From positions 6,887 to 70,886 of the forward strand of contig CAYFKR010000020.1 in the NCBI GenBank assembly GCA_964343835.1: a DNA stretch of 64,000 nucleotides, written 5' to 3'. A program made the position numbers and the translations under genes. The notes beneath the pieces are model-generated. The model saw nothing but the letters and a program-made list of their open reading frames with translations. It made no database searches and was not told the origin of the DNA. This document shows, piece after piece, positions 1 through 9,400 of this stretch. Position 1 is the stretch's first letter; the number at the start of each line of letters is the position of its first letter. This DNA is from CALEMW01 sp964343835 (GTDB taxonomy: Bacteria > Krumholzibacteriota > Krumholzibacteriia > LZORAL124-64-63).

Positions 1-1
1 G

Positions 2-1207
2 TTCGGCCTGGCGATGTTCGGGGCGATCGCCCTGGCCGTGGGCGCCGTCGGAAAAGTGGGCGGCCTGGGCGCCCTGAAGGAGCGGCTCGCCGAGTCGCCC
101 CTGTTCACCGACGGCACCCTCGCCATGATCCCCGGCGGCGACCTCGGCCTCGACTCGGACCTGCTGAAGTTCCTGATCTTCGTCACGATCATGTGGTGGG
201 CCAGTCACAACGCCGACGGCGGCGGCTACCTGATCCAGCGCATGTCCGCCGCGAAGGACGAGCGCCACGCCCGGGGCGCCACCCTCTGGTTCGCCGTGGC
301 CAACAACGCCCTGCGCTACTGGCCGTGGATCCTGGCGGCCCTCGCCTCGCTGGTGCTGGTGCCGGCCGTGCCGGAGGGCGCCACCGAGGAGGCCGCCTAC
401 CCCGTGCTCATGCGCGAGGTGCTGGGGCCGGGACTGCTGGGCGTGATGCTGGTGTCGTTCTTCGCCGCCTTCATGTCCACCATCGACACCCACCTGAACT
501 GGGGCGCGAGTTATCTCGTCAACGACATCTACCGGCGTTTCGTGAAGCCCGGAGCGGGGGAGAAGGAGACGGTCCTCGTCTCCAAGCTCTGCGTGGCCGG
601 ATTGATGGCCCTTGCCGTTCTGGTGGCCCTGTCGCTCACGTCCATCGGCAAGGCGTGGCTCTTCGTATGGGCCATGGGGGCGGGCATCGGACCGGTGCTG
701 ATCCTGCGCTGGTTCTGGTGGCGGTTGAATGCGTGGAGCGAGATCACGGCATTGGCGTCGTCGGTGGTGGTGGCGGCTGGGTTCGAGATCGCGTCGGCGA
801 TCCAGAGCGGCGCCGACTACCGCCTGTTCTCCACGCCCCTCGAGATCGCCGGCACGAGCCTGGGCACCCATCACAAGGCCCTGGTGCTGGTGCCGGTCAC
901 GGTGATCAGCTGGTTGATCGCGACGTTCGCGACGCGGCCGGTGGAATCCGAGCGTCTGGAGGCGTTCGTCCGCCGCGTGCGACCCGGTGGCTGGTGGGGA
1001 CCGGTGGCCGCCGCGACAGCCGACGTGCGTCACGACGGCCTCGGCCCACGCACCGTGCGCGCCTGGCTGTCGGGCGTGGCCCTGGTCTACGGCCTCACCT
1101 TCGGCATCGGACAGGTGCTGATCGGGGACCCCGTGAAGGGCGCGGTGCTGCTGGCCCTGGCGGGCCTCGGCGGATTCGGGGTGTCGAGGGAGCTGGCGAA
1201 GGACTAG
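2..1207 (+). CDS. Sodium:solute symporter family protein, 5' truncated by window edge
   Basis: C-terminal part (about 400 residues) of a sodium-coupled solute symporter (SSS/SLC5 type), an inner-membrane importer driven by the sodium gradient. The reading frame is open from base 2, so the true start lies upstream; the ATG at 14 is probably internal. Visible family traits are the 'WWASHNADGGGYLIQRM' stretch, the 'FFAAFMSTIDTHLNWGASYLVNDIYRRF' region that matches the conserved sodium-site helix and following loop of SLC5-like transporters, and at least eight hydrophobic segments. The substrate cannot be told from sequence. The stop codon overlaps the stop of the convergent histidine kinase by four bases (CTAG). 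No terminator fits between the two. Confidence 0.85.
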   Translation, partial: FGLAMFGAIALAVGAVGKVGGLGALKERLAESPLFTDGTLAMIPGGDLGLDSDLLKFLIFVTIMWWASHNADGGGYLIQRMSAAKDERHARGATLWFAVANNALRYWPWILAALASLVLVPAVPEGATEEAAYPVLMREVLGPGLLGVMLVSFFAAFMSTIDTHLNWGASYLVNDIYRRFVKPGAGEKETVLVSKLCVAGLMALAVLVALSLTSIGKAWLFVWAMGAGIGPVLILRWFWWRLNAWSEITALASSVVVAAGFEIASAIQSGADYRLFSTPLEIAGTSLGTHHKALVLVPVTVISWLIATFATRPVESERLEAFVRRVRPGGWWGPVAAATADVRHDGLGPRTVRAWLSGVALVYGLTFGIGQVLIGDPVKGAVLLALAGLGGFGVSRELAKD

Positions 1208-2709
1208 TCGCCGGACGCGGCCGGGATCACGAACCGGAACGCCGCGCCGCCGTCGGTCCCGTTGGCGGCGAGGGTCAGCGTGCCGCCGTGGTTGGCCACG
1301 ATGCGGTGGGCGATGGCCAGGCCCAGGCCCGATCCCTTGCCCTTGTCGGTGCGGCTCTTGTCGGCGGTGTAGAAGCGCTCGAACACGTGGGGCGCGTCAG
1401 CGTCCGACACGCCGGCGCCGTCGTCGCGCACCGTCACCTCCACGCCCTCGTCCACCCGCTTCAGGTCCACCCACACGTGGCCGCCCTGCCGGTTGAACTT
1501 CACGGCGTTGTCGATGAGGTTCTGCAGCACCTGCACCATGCGCAGCGGGTCGGCGTGGACCAGGGGCAGCTCGCCCTCCACGCCCATGTGCAGGCTCACG
1601 CCCCTCTGCTCGGCCTTCACCGATATGCGGTCCAGCACGTCGGCGGCCAATTCCTCCAGGGAGAACTCCTCGGGGCGGAACTCGGCCTGGCCGCTGTCGA
1701 GGCGGGTGAGCTCGAAGAGGCGCTCGATGAGTTCCTCGAGGTTGTCCAGGTTCGATGTGATGGTCTTGAGCTGTCGGTCGCGGGAGTCGGCGTCGAGGCG
1801 CTCCCAGCCCAGGGTGAACGACTCCACGTAGCTGCGCAGGGTGGCCATGGGCGTGCGCAGGTCGTGGGAGATGTTGGCCACCAGCTGGCTGCGGTACTCC
1901 TCCGATTGCTTCAGCTCGCCGATCACCGTGTTCAGACGGTCGGCCAGGCGATTGAAGTCGCGGGAGAGCTGGCCGATCTCGTCGGCGCCGGTCGCGCGGG
2001 CGCGGTGCTCGAAGTCGCCGTCGCGGAAACGGGCCATGTCCGTGGACAGGGTGCGCACGCGCTGGCTTACCCAGGTCAGCAGCACCAGCCCCACCACGAA
2101 GGCGTAGAACAGGATCACCGCGGCGCCCACGGTCGTGCGGAAGCGGTTGTTCTCGTCGAACTCGCCGGCATAGGTGGTGAAGGGTCGGAACGAGTTGGTC
2201 AGCCAGCCTTCGGGAGGAGACAGGGTGTCGCCGTCGGCCTGCAGGGGGATCACCCGCTCCAGGCGGTTCACGTAGGCGCCCATGTCCGTGTGGTCGGGGT
2301 AGCGGGTGTAGTCCCAGTCGTCGCGGCTCATGGAGTCCAGGATGGCGGCGTTCACGGCGATGAGCTTGTCGGACAGGACGCTCCGCTCGGCGGTGGTGAA
2401 CAGGAGCCTGCCGTCTGCTGCGTGGAGGGAGAGCTCGGAGTCGTAGGGGCGCAGGCGTTCGGTATAGGTCGCGAAGACCTCGGCCACGGCCGTCGAATCG
2501 GCCAGCATGGGAGTCAGCAACGCGGCCAGGCTGTCAGATTCCACGCCCTGGATCTCCTCGTACCACTCCTGCTCCCCGGGAGCCCACTTCACGCCGTAGA
2601 GTTCCTGGTCCACCCACCAGGTGTAACCCGCGAACACCAGAACCAGCAGCAGCAGGAACACCGCGGTGATCCTGAAGTGCAGGCTGGAGAGGACGAAGCG
2701 GGCGCTCAC
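1204..2709 (-). CDS. Sensor histidine kinase, HAMP-containing
   Basis: 501-residue membrane sensor kinase. TM1 is at residues about 13-32, a periplasmic sensor region of about 160 residues follows, and TM2 is at about 195-214, then a HAMP linker. The H-box 'NISHDLRTPMATL' carries the phospho-acceptor His282. The N-box 'LQNLIDNAVKFN' is near 395-406, with G1 'RDDGAGVSD' and G2 'GKGSGLGLAIAHRI' after it. All catalytic motifs are intact. The start is GTG at 2709, three bases after the stop of the upstream response regulator, so the two are co-transcribed and form a cognate pair. The organisation is PhoR-like, but the signal is unknown; the sensor region has no PAS domain I can recognise. Confidence 0.93.
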   Translation of the reverse strand: MSARFVLSSLHFRITAVFLLLLVLVFAGYTWWVDQELYGVKWAPGEQEWYEEIQGVESDSLAALLTPMLADSTAVAEVFATYTERLRPYDSELSLHAADGRLLFTTAERSVLSDKLIAVNAAILDSMSRDDWDYTRYPDHTDMGAYVNRLERVIPLQADGDTLSPPEGWLTNSFRPFTTYAGEFDENNRFRTTVGAAVILFYAFVVGLVLLTWVSQRVRTLSTDMARFRDGDFEHRARATGADEIGQLSRDFNRLADRLNTVIGELKQSEEYRSQLVANISHDLRTPMATLRSYVESFTLGWERLDADSRDRQLKTITSNLDNLEELIERLFELTRLDSGQAEFRPEEFSLEELAADVLDRISVKAEQRGVSLHMGVEGELPLVHADPLRMVQVLQNLIDNAVKFNRQGGHVWVDLKRVDEGVEVTVRDDGAGVSDADAPHVFERFYTADKSRTDKGKGSGLGLAIAHRIVANHGGTLTLAANGTDGGAAFRFVIPAASGD

Positions 2710-2712
2710 GCT

Positions 2713-3438
2713 CTAGTACTCCTCGGTGAATCGGTAGCCGATGCCCCACACCGTCAGGATGTAGCGGGGGCGGTTCGGGTTGTTCTCGACCTTGCCGCGC
2801 AGCCTGTTCACGTGGGAGTTGACGGTGTGCTCGTACACGTCCGAATCCTGGTCCCAGACCAGGTCCAGGAGCTGCCGCCGGGAGAACGTGCGGCCGGGCT
2901 TGGCGGCCAGGGTGTAGAGCAGGTCGTACTCCTTGAGGGTGAGCTGCACGGTCTCGCCGCCCACGGTCACCTTCCGCTTGGCGGGCTCGATCTTCAGGCG
3001 GCCGAAATCCAGCACCTTCTCGTGCTCGCTGCCCTCGGCGATGCTGCGGGCCAGCTCGATGCGGCGCAGCAGCACCTTCATGCGCGCGGTCAGCTCACGC
3101 AGGCTGAAGGGCTTGGTCATGTAGTCGTCGCAGCCGAGCTCCAGGCCCAGGACCTTGTCGGTCTCCTCGCCGCGGGCGGTGAGCATGAGCACGGGGATCT
3201 GGCGGTTGCGCTCGCGGATGGAGCGCAGCACGTCCATGCCGGACATGCCCGGGAGCATCCAGTCCAGCAGGACGATGTCCCAGTCGCCGTCCGGGAACGC
3301 GGCGGCACCGTCGCGCCCGTCGTGGATCGCGACGACCTCGTAGCCCTCGTTCTGCAGGTGGACGGTCACGACCTCGGCCAGGTCGCGGTCGTCCTCCACC
3401 AGGAGGACCCGGTTCGGTCGGTTCACGTTCGTCATCAT
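2713..3438 (-). CDS. OmpR/PhoB-family response regulator
   Basis: 241-residue response regulator. The receiver domain has the acidic pair in 'LVEDDRD', phospho-acceptor Asp59 in 'VLLDWMLPG', Thr in 'LTARG' and Lys in 'TKPFS'. A winged-helix DNA-binding domain covers about residues 140-241, with 'LTLKEYDLLYTLA', 'VWDQDSDVYEHTVNSHVNRLRGKVE' and 'TVWGIGYRF' typical of the OmpR/PhoB class. The start is the first of two adjacent ATGs at 3438, with GGAGA five bases upstream; the open frame extends further but has no better start. Family members bind direct repeats spaced about 11 bases; such repeats lie upstream of this gene and at two other promoters in the same intergenic region, which suggests autoregulation. 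Confidence 0.95.
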   Translation of the reverse strand: MMTNVNRPNRVLLVEDDRDLAEVVTVHLQNEGYEVVAIHDGRDGAAAFPDGDWDIVLLDWMLPGMSGMDVLRSIRERNRQIPVLMLTARGEETDKVLGLELGCDDYMTKPFSLRELTARMKVLLRRIELARSIAEGSEHEKVLDFGRLKIEPAKRKVTVGGETVQLTLKEYDLLYTLAAKPGRTFSRRQLLDLVWDQDSDVYEHTVNSHVNRLRGKVENNPNRPRYILTVWGIGYRFTEEY

Positions 3439-3453
3439 GATTCTCCACGGACA

Positions 3454-3488
3454 ATGATCGCACAATTGTCTCACGAACGTATCACACG
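3454..3488 (-). promoter_or_regulatory. Putative autoregulatory promoter of the response regulator
   Basis: On the minus strand two heptamers, CGTGTGA (3488-3482) and TTCGTGA (3477-3471), lie 11 bases apart. After exactly 11 more bases comes GATCAT (3459-3454), a 4/6 match to a -10 hexamer. The same arrangement occurs at the two plus-strand promoters at 3619 and 3811. Transcription would start just upstream of the GGAGA ribosome site of the regulator. The repeats are seen directly; binding is inferred. Confidence 0.45.
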
Positions 3489-3618
3489 GCGCAGTTGCAG
3501 GTTGCACGCACGAAGATGGGCCGTGAGGCGGGTGCGGGCAACAGGTTCCGTGGGGTTTTCGGCCGCCCGGGGGACGCTTGGAGAGGAGGAATGCATTCCT
3601 GGGCAAAAATATGAGAAC

Positions 3619-3659
3619 TCCGTGACGGTTTTGTGAGATTTGGAGGCTATCGCTATCTG
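3619..3659 (+). promoter_or_regulatory. Putative regulator-box promoter for small RNA 1
   Basis: TCCGTGA (3619-3625) and TTTGTGA (3630-3636) are direct repeats 11 bases apart. Eleven bases further is TATCGC (3648-3653). An alternative reading is a plain sigma-70 promoter, TTGTGA (3631-3636), 17 bases, TATCTG (3654-3659). Either would start transcription near 3660-3666. There is no open reading frame with a ribosome site before the terminator at 3737, so the product would be a short RNA. Confidence 0.45.
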
Positions 3660-3774
3660 CGTCGGGGGCCTTCAACGGCTCCGTCAGACGTTCGCAGGGA
3701 CCGGGCAAGAGCACCGCTCTTGGTCGGTGTCCAGAGACTCGGGGTCACCGGCGGGGGTTGCCCCGAGTTTTTTT
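3660..3774 (+). ncRNA. Putative small RNA 1 with intrinsic terminator
   Basis: A stretch of about 110 bases with no credible coding frame, between a candidate promoter and a strong terminator. It contains a perfect 7-bp hairpin with a three-base loop, CAAGAGC (3706-3712) and GCTCTTG (3716-3722), followed by the terminator. It does not resemble 6S RNA, 4.5S RNA or tmRNA in any motif I know. No plus-strand gene lies upstream that this terminator could serve, because the regulator gene points the other way. The exact 5' end is a guess from the promoter. Confidence 0.45.
3737..3774 (+). terminator. Rho-independent terminator of small RNA 1
   Basis: Perfect 8-bp stem ACTCGGGG (3737-3744) with CCCCGAGT (3761-3768), followed directly by seven T. 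The loop contains CCGGCGGGGG, which is also found in the loop of the second terminator at 4044. Confidence 0.8.
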
Positions 3775-3793
3775 GCCCTGCGGTACCCATATT

Positions 3794-3856
3794 TCCGTGA
3801 ATGATGCCGATATTTGATCTCTCCGTGATTCTTCCGTGATCCTCACCCTCTACGAT
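3794..3856 (+). promoter_or_regulatory. Putative regulator-box promoter for small RNA 2
   Basis: TCCGTGA occurs at 3822-3828 and 3833-3839, exactly 11 bases apart, with a degenerate copy TATTTGA 11 bases further up (3811-3817) and an out-of-phase TCCGTGA at 3794-3800. Eleven bases after the last box comes TACGAT (3851-3856), a 4/6 match to a -10 hexamer. The spacing equals that of the other two promoters here. Box placement in the -35 region is what is known for PhoB-class activators. Confidence 0.5.
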
Positions 3857-3861
3857 GATTG

Positions 3862-4082
3862 CAGTCGAGCAGACAGACACGACAGAGCAAGTCCATGTCA
3901 CGCCCGCTGCTCTTCGACATCGGATCCCTCAGGTCGCCGTCGCGATGGGATCCAGGATTTCGCAGCCACGCGTCCCTGGGATGCCATGAGCGAGGAAGCG
4001 GGCGCATTTTCTGACCGGTGCGGTCTCTGACCGGGCCGGTTCGGACCCGGAGTCCCGGCGGGGGGGCTCCGGGTCGTTTTTT
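3862..4082 (+). ncRNA. Putative small RNA 2 (or short leader-like transcript)
   Basis: About 220 bases between the box promoter and a strong terminator. Inverted repeats are visible, for example GGATCCC (3922-3928) with GGGATCC (3947-3953). A 39-codon frame runs from ATG 3895 to TGA 4014, but it has no clear ribosome site and an unremarkable composition, so RNA is preferred over a small protein. The ABC exporter downstream begins after the terminator, so this could also be an attenuated leader for that operon. The 5' end is inferred. Confidence 0.4.
4044..4082 (+). terminator. Rho-independent terminator of small RNA 2
   Basis: Perfect 9-bp stem GACCCGGAG (4044-4052) with CTCCGGGTC (4067-4075), followed by G and six T. 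It stops transcription before the ABC transporter genes unless read through. Confidence 0.8.
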
Positions 4083-4173
4083 CATCCCTGCAACATTTCC
4101 GCCGCCCCTCCGTTGTTGCCCCCGCCGGGCCGCACACCTATCCTGCGTTGGCACCATGAGCGAAAGGAACGCC

Positions 4174-5123
<950 letters not shown>

Positions 5124-5127
<4 letters not shown>

Positions 5128-6380
5128 GCAAGCTCATCGCCATCATCCGGCGGGAATATCTGGAACGGGTCCGCAGCAAGGGCTTCGTCATCAGTACGGT
5201 GCTGATCCCCATGCTGATGTCCCTGACCATCGTGGTGCCCATGCTGGTGGGGGAGAAGGTGGACGAGCGCAGCACCGTGGCCGTCCTCGACCCCAACGGC
5301 CGCTGGCTCGCGGACATCGAGCGAGTGGTCGCCGAACGCTCCGGCGGCAACGTGGAGATCATGCCTCTGCGCCTGGACGGGCAGTCCCTGGAGGTCCGCG
5401 AACAGGCGGTCCAGGACCTGGTCCGCGAGGGCGTGGTCAAGGGCGGCATCGTGCTGGACGAGGACTTCATGGGCACGGAGAAGCTCCGCTTCTACGTGAA
5501 GTCGGTGGCCGCCGGACTGGCCAGCGACACCCTGCGCCCGGCCATCATCCAGGTGCTGCGCAGCGCCCGCTTCGCCGAGGCCGGCATTCCCGAGAGCCAG
5601 ACCGCCTACCTGCTGTCCTACACGCGCTGGGAGCGACTGACGGTCCAGGAGGAGGGCGGCGCCACGCAGCGCGACGAGCGCGCGGTCTTCGGCATGGCCA
5701 TGACCCTGATCATGATGCTCTACATGATGGTCCTGCTCTACGGGCAGCAGACCCTGACCGGCGTCATCGAGGAGAAGACCACCCGCGTGGTGGAGGTGCT
5801 GCTGTCGAGCGTGCCTTCGCGCACCCTGATGCTGGGCAAGATCCTGGGCATCGGGTCCGCGGGGCTCACCCAGGTGCTGATCTGGACCCTGAGCATCTGG
5901 GCCGCCTCGACGAGGGGGCTCAACGTGGCGGGGATGACCTTCGACGCCTCGGTGCTGTCGCCGTTCATCCTCGTGTCGTTCCTGATGTTCTTCGTGCTCG
6001 GCTTCCTGATGTTCTCGGCCCTGTACGCCGGGGTGGGGGCCGTGTGCAACACGCTGCAGGAGGCCCAGCCCTTCTCCACGCCCATCATGATGTTCATCAT
6101 CATCCCCATGGTGATGATGATGGTGGTGATGAAGGACCCGGGCGGCACCGTGGCCACGGTCATGAGCCTCATCCCCATGTTCACGCCCATCATGATGTTC
6201 ATGCGCGTGATCCTGGAGACGCCGCCCATGTGGCAGATCGTGCTGAGCTGGGTGCTGGTGGGGGGCTCCATCATCGTCTTCGCGCGGGCGGCCGGTAAGC
6301 TGTTCCGGGTGGGGATCCTGATGCATGGGGCGGCGCCGACCTGGGGGACCCTGGTGAAGGTGCTGCGACAGCCGGACTGA
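5124..6380 (+). CDS. ABC-2 type transporter permease (NatB-like)
   Basis: 418-residue inner-membrane permease of the ABC-2/NatB class. TM1 is near residues 20-40 ('KGFVISTVLIPMLMSLTIVVP'), then a large extracytoplasmic domain of about 150 residues, then five to six C-terminal membrane segments from about 190. The motif 'GVIEEKTTRVVEVLLSSV' between the first of these segments is diagnostic for the family. A methionine-rich helix lies near 320-335. The ATG overlaps the ATPase stop (ATGA), so translation is coupled. Together they form one exporter. A terminator follows at 6401. Confidence 0.92.
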
Positions 6381-6400
6381 TGCATCCTCGATCGTGATCG

Positions 6401-6430
6401 AAGCCCTCCTCCTCAAGGGGGAGGGCTTTG
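6401..6430 (+). terminator. Terminator after the ABC exporter operon
   Basis: Stem AAGCCCTCC (6401-6409) pairs with GGAGGGCTT (6420-6428), followed by TG. The T run is short, but position and stem fit an intrinsic terminator. Confidence 0.6.
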
Positions 6431-6490
6431 TCGTCCCTGCCTGTTCGGGCCTGTGATAGAATGAAGCGTCTGCATCATCGGGAGGACGAA

Positions 6491-9400
6491 TTGAAACGGA
6501 TCATCATCGCAATGCTCCTGCTGGCGGCCTGCGCGGCCCTGGCGAGCGACGGCGTGCACACCACCTACCTGTGGCACATGCACCAGCCCATCTACTGGCC
6601 CGACCAGAGCACCTGGACGCCGGGGCGGTACGAGACGGTCTACGAGACCATCACCCTGGGCCATTCCCAGAACGACGAGTTCACCATCTTCAACTCGGAC
6701 GACCGGGTGGCGGACTACCAGTGGTATCCCAAGGACGCCATCTCCTCGATCTCCGATCTGCCGGAGGCCGGGGCGCAGATCTCGTTCGCCGGGGCGCTCA
6801 TGGAGAACCTGTTCTCCCTGGGCAACGCGGGCTGGAACGGGGGACGCTATGCGTCGAACTGGTACGACCACTACCGCACCGCACGGGGCTGGCTGAACAC
6901 GGCGGGCGACCCGCGCCTGGACCTGGTGATGGTGGGCTTCCACCACGCCATCGGGCCCCTGCTGCCCGACGCCGCCTTCCGCATGGAGCTGGCCTGCGCC
7001 GCCGAGATCTACGACGACGCCTGGGGCGGCGGCACCCGGTCGGTCGGGTTCTTCCCGGCGGAGATGTGCTTCAGCGAGCGGCTGATCCCGGCCCTGGTGG
7101 ACGCGGGGGTGGAGTGGTCCATCGTGCCGGACCTGCACATCGCCCGCTCCTGCGCCGACTATCCCTGGGCCGCCAACGAGGACAACTGCGACGCCCCCAA
7201 CCCGGCCGACCAGGTGAACCCCTCCCAGGCGAACTGGACCAACCACTTCATCAGTCGCGGCGTGTCCCTGAAGATCCCTTACCCGTACGGCTTCACACCC
7301 CATCGCGCCGTGCACGTGGACCCGGCCACGGGGCTGGGCGACACCCTCGTGGTGGTGCCCGCCGCCAACGCCATGGGCTGGGAGGAGGGCTACGGCCTGT
7401 TCGGCACCGGCGGCATCGATGCGATGGCCTGGGCCAACGACCCCGCCCGTCCCATGCTCGTGCTCTTCGCCCACGACGGCGACAACGCCTGGAGCGGCGG
7501 CCACTCCTACTACAACGAGAACGTCACGGGCTTCAGCCACGCCGCTGCGAGCCAGGGCTACACCCCGTCCACCGTCGCCACCTACCTGCGCCATCACCCG
7601 GTGCCCTACGCGGACGTGGTCCACGTGGAGGACGGCGGCTGGGTCAACGCCGACGGCGACTTCGGCTCGCCCCAGTACATCAACTGGAACTGGCCGCTGG
7701 TGAACGCGTCGGGCGAGTTCGACATCCCCGGCGGCTGGGCCGAGGACGAGCGCAACTGGGCCGTGCTCATGGCCGCCCAGAACCGCGTGGAGACGGCCTG
7801 CGCCCTGCTGCCCGCCGTGGACCCCGCCAAGGTCATGGACCCCCTGTCCGGCGCCCACGACGGCGAGCGCGCCTGGCACTACCTGCTGGCGGGCTACGAG
7901 AGCGGCTATATGTACTACGGTGCCTCGCTGGACATGGAGATCAAGCCGACCCTGGCCTGCAACGAGGCCACCGCGCTGGTCGACCCCATCGTGGCCGGCG
8001 GTTCCGACCTGGTGCCGCCCACGGTCTGGCTGCCCCAGCGTCTGCCCTGGAACCCGGGCGGCCAGGGCGGCGGCGCCCTGTGGGGCTACCCCGGCGGCCA
8101 GGGAGTGACCCTGCCCTCCGACTTCCACGTGTGGACCTTCGTGCACGACGTCAGCGGCCTGGCCCGCATCGAGCTCATGGTGCGCGAGGACGCGGACGGA
8201 ACCAACGACACCGCCACCGTTGCCAACGAGACCTACGCCGGCGGCGCCGGCGTGGGGGCGTGGACGGCCATGCCCATGACCCTGCGCGCCATGCCCACCG
8301 GCGAGCCCTGGCCCATGGGCGAGATCGACTTCACCGAGCTGCCCACCCACATCGCCGATCAGGCGTGGGTCGAGGTCGCTGGTTACTCGAACGTGCTGCT
8401 CGACTACTACATCGAGGCCGAGGACGTCCACGGCCACGTCACCCGTTCACCCATCCAACACGTGTGGGTGGGTGACGCCACGGGTCCCGGCCCCGACGGC
8501 GACGTGGTGTGGACCGACCCCGACACCCTTACCGCCGGCCAGCCCGCCTCCCTGTGGTACGACCCGTCCGGACGGGAACTCGACGGCGCCGCATCGGTGC
8601 TCGCCCACCACGGCCGCAACGGCTGGCAGGCCGTGGTCGACTCGCCCATGACCTGGGACGCCGACTCCCTGGCCTGGCGTCTGGACTGGACCGTGGCCGC
8701 CGACGCCACGGTGGTGGACATGGTCTTCACCGACGGCGCCGGCACCTGGGACAACAACGGCGGCTCCGACTGGCACCTGCCCGTGGACGGCGGCGAGCCC
8801 GTGGTGTCGCCCTTCGTGATGGACGGCCAGGCCGATGCATCGGCCGACGTGGTGTCGTCGTGCGGCGGCGTCACGTTCTGGGCCAAGTGGGACGAGCCGT
8901 GGCTCTACGTGGCCACCGACGCGCCAGCATCCTGGACCACCGACGACGTCTTCCTGATGGTCGGCGCCGGCGCCGCGGGCCCCGCTCCGTGGGGCAAGGC
9001 CGGCCAGGCACCCGCGTGGGACGCCATGCTGGCCCGCGAGTCCACCAACGGCTGGTCCGGCTGGTTCGACGCGGCGGGCAACACGCCGCCGGCAGGCCGG
9101 TTCGAGCAGACGTCGGGCGCAGTGTTCGAGGGCGTGCTCCATCTGGACGATCTGTATCCGTCCAACCGTCCGCTCGAGCTGCTGATCGGCCTGGCCGGAT
9201 GGGCCACCGCCGACGGCGGCGCGCTCGCGCACCAGTGCCCCACCGGCAACGGCGATGCCGACCTGACCGCCGACGAGTACGTGCCCGTCTGGGTGCCCGT
9301 GGGCGTGGACACGCCGCCGGTGCGCGACCTGTCCCTGACCGCCGCCCCCAACCCCTTCAACGGGCGCGTGGCGCTGCGGCTGGAGGGCCTCGGCGCGGGC

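Noticed and set aside
193..3636. 1147-codon plus-strand frame across the symporter and the two-component genes.
   Set aside because: Out of frame with the symporter and antisense to kinase and regulator; no motifs, no start site.
3895..4014. 39-codon frame inside putative small RNA 2.
   Set aside because: No ribosome site at a proper distance and no recognisable peptide character; kept only as a possibility in the RNA entry.
6060..6140. Histidine-rich peptide (runs of His) on the minus strand.
   Set aside because: It is the complement of a methionine/isoleucine-rich membrane helix of the ABC permease (ATG/ATC runs).
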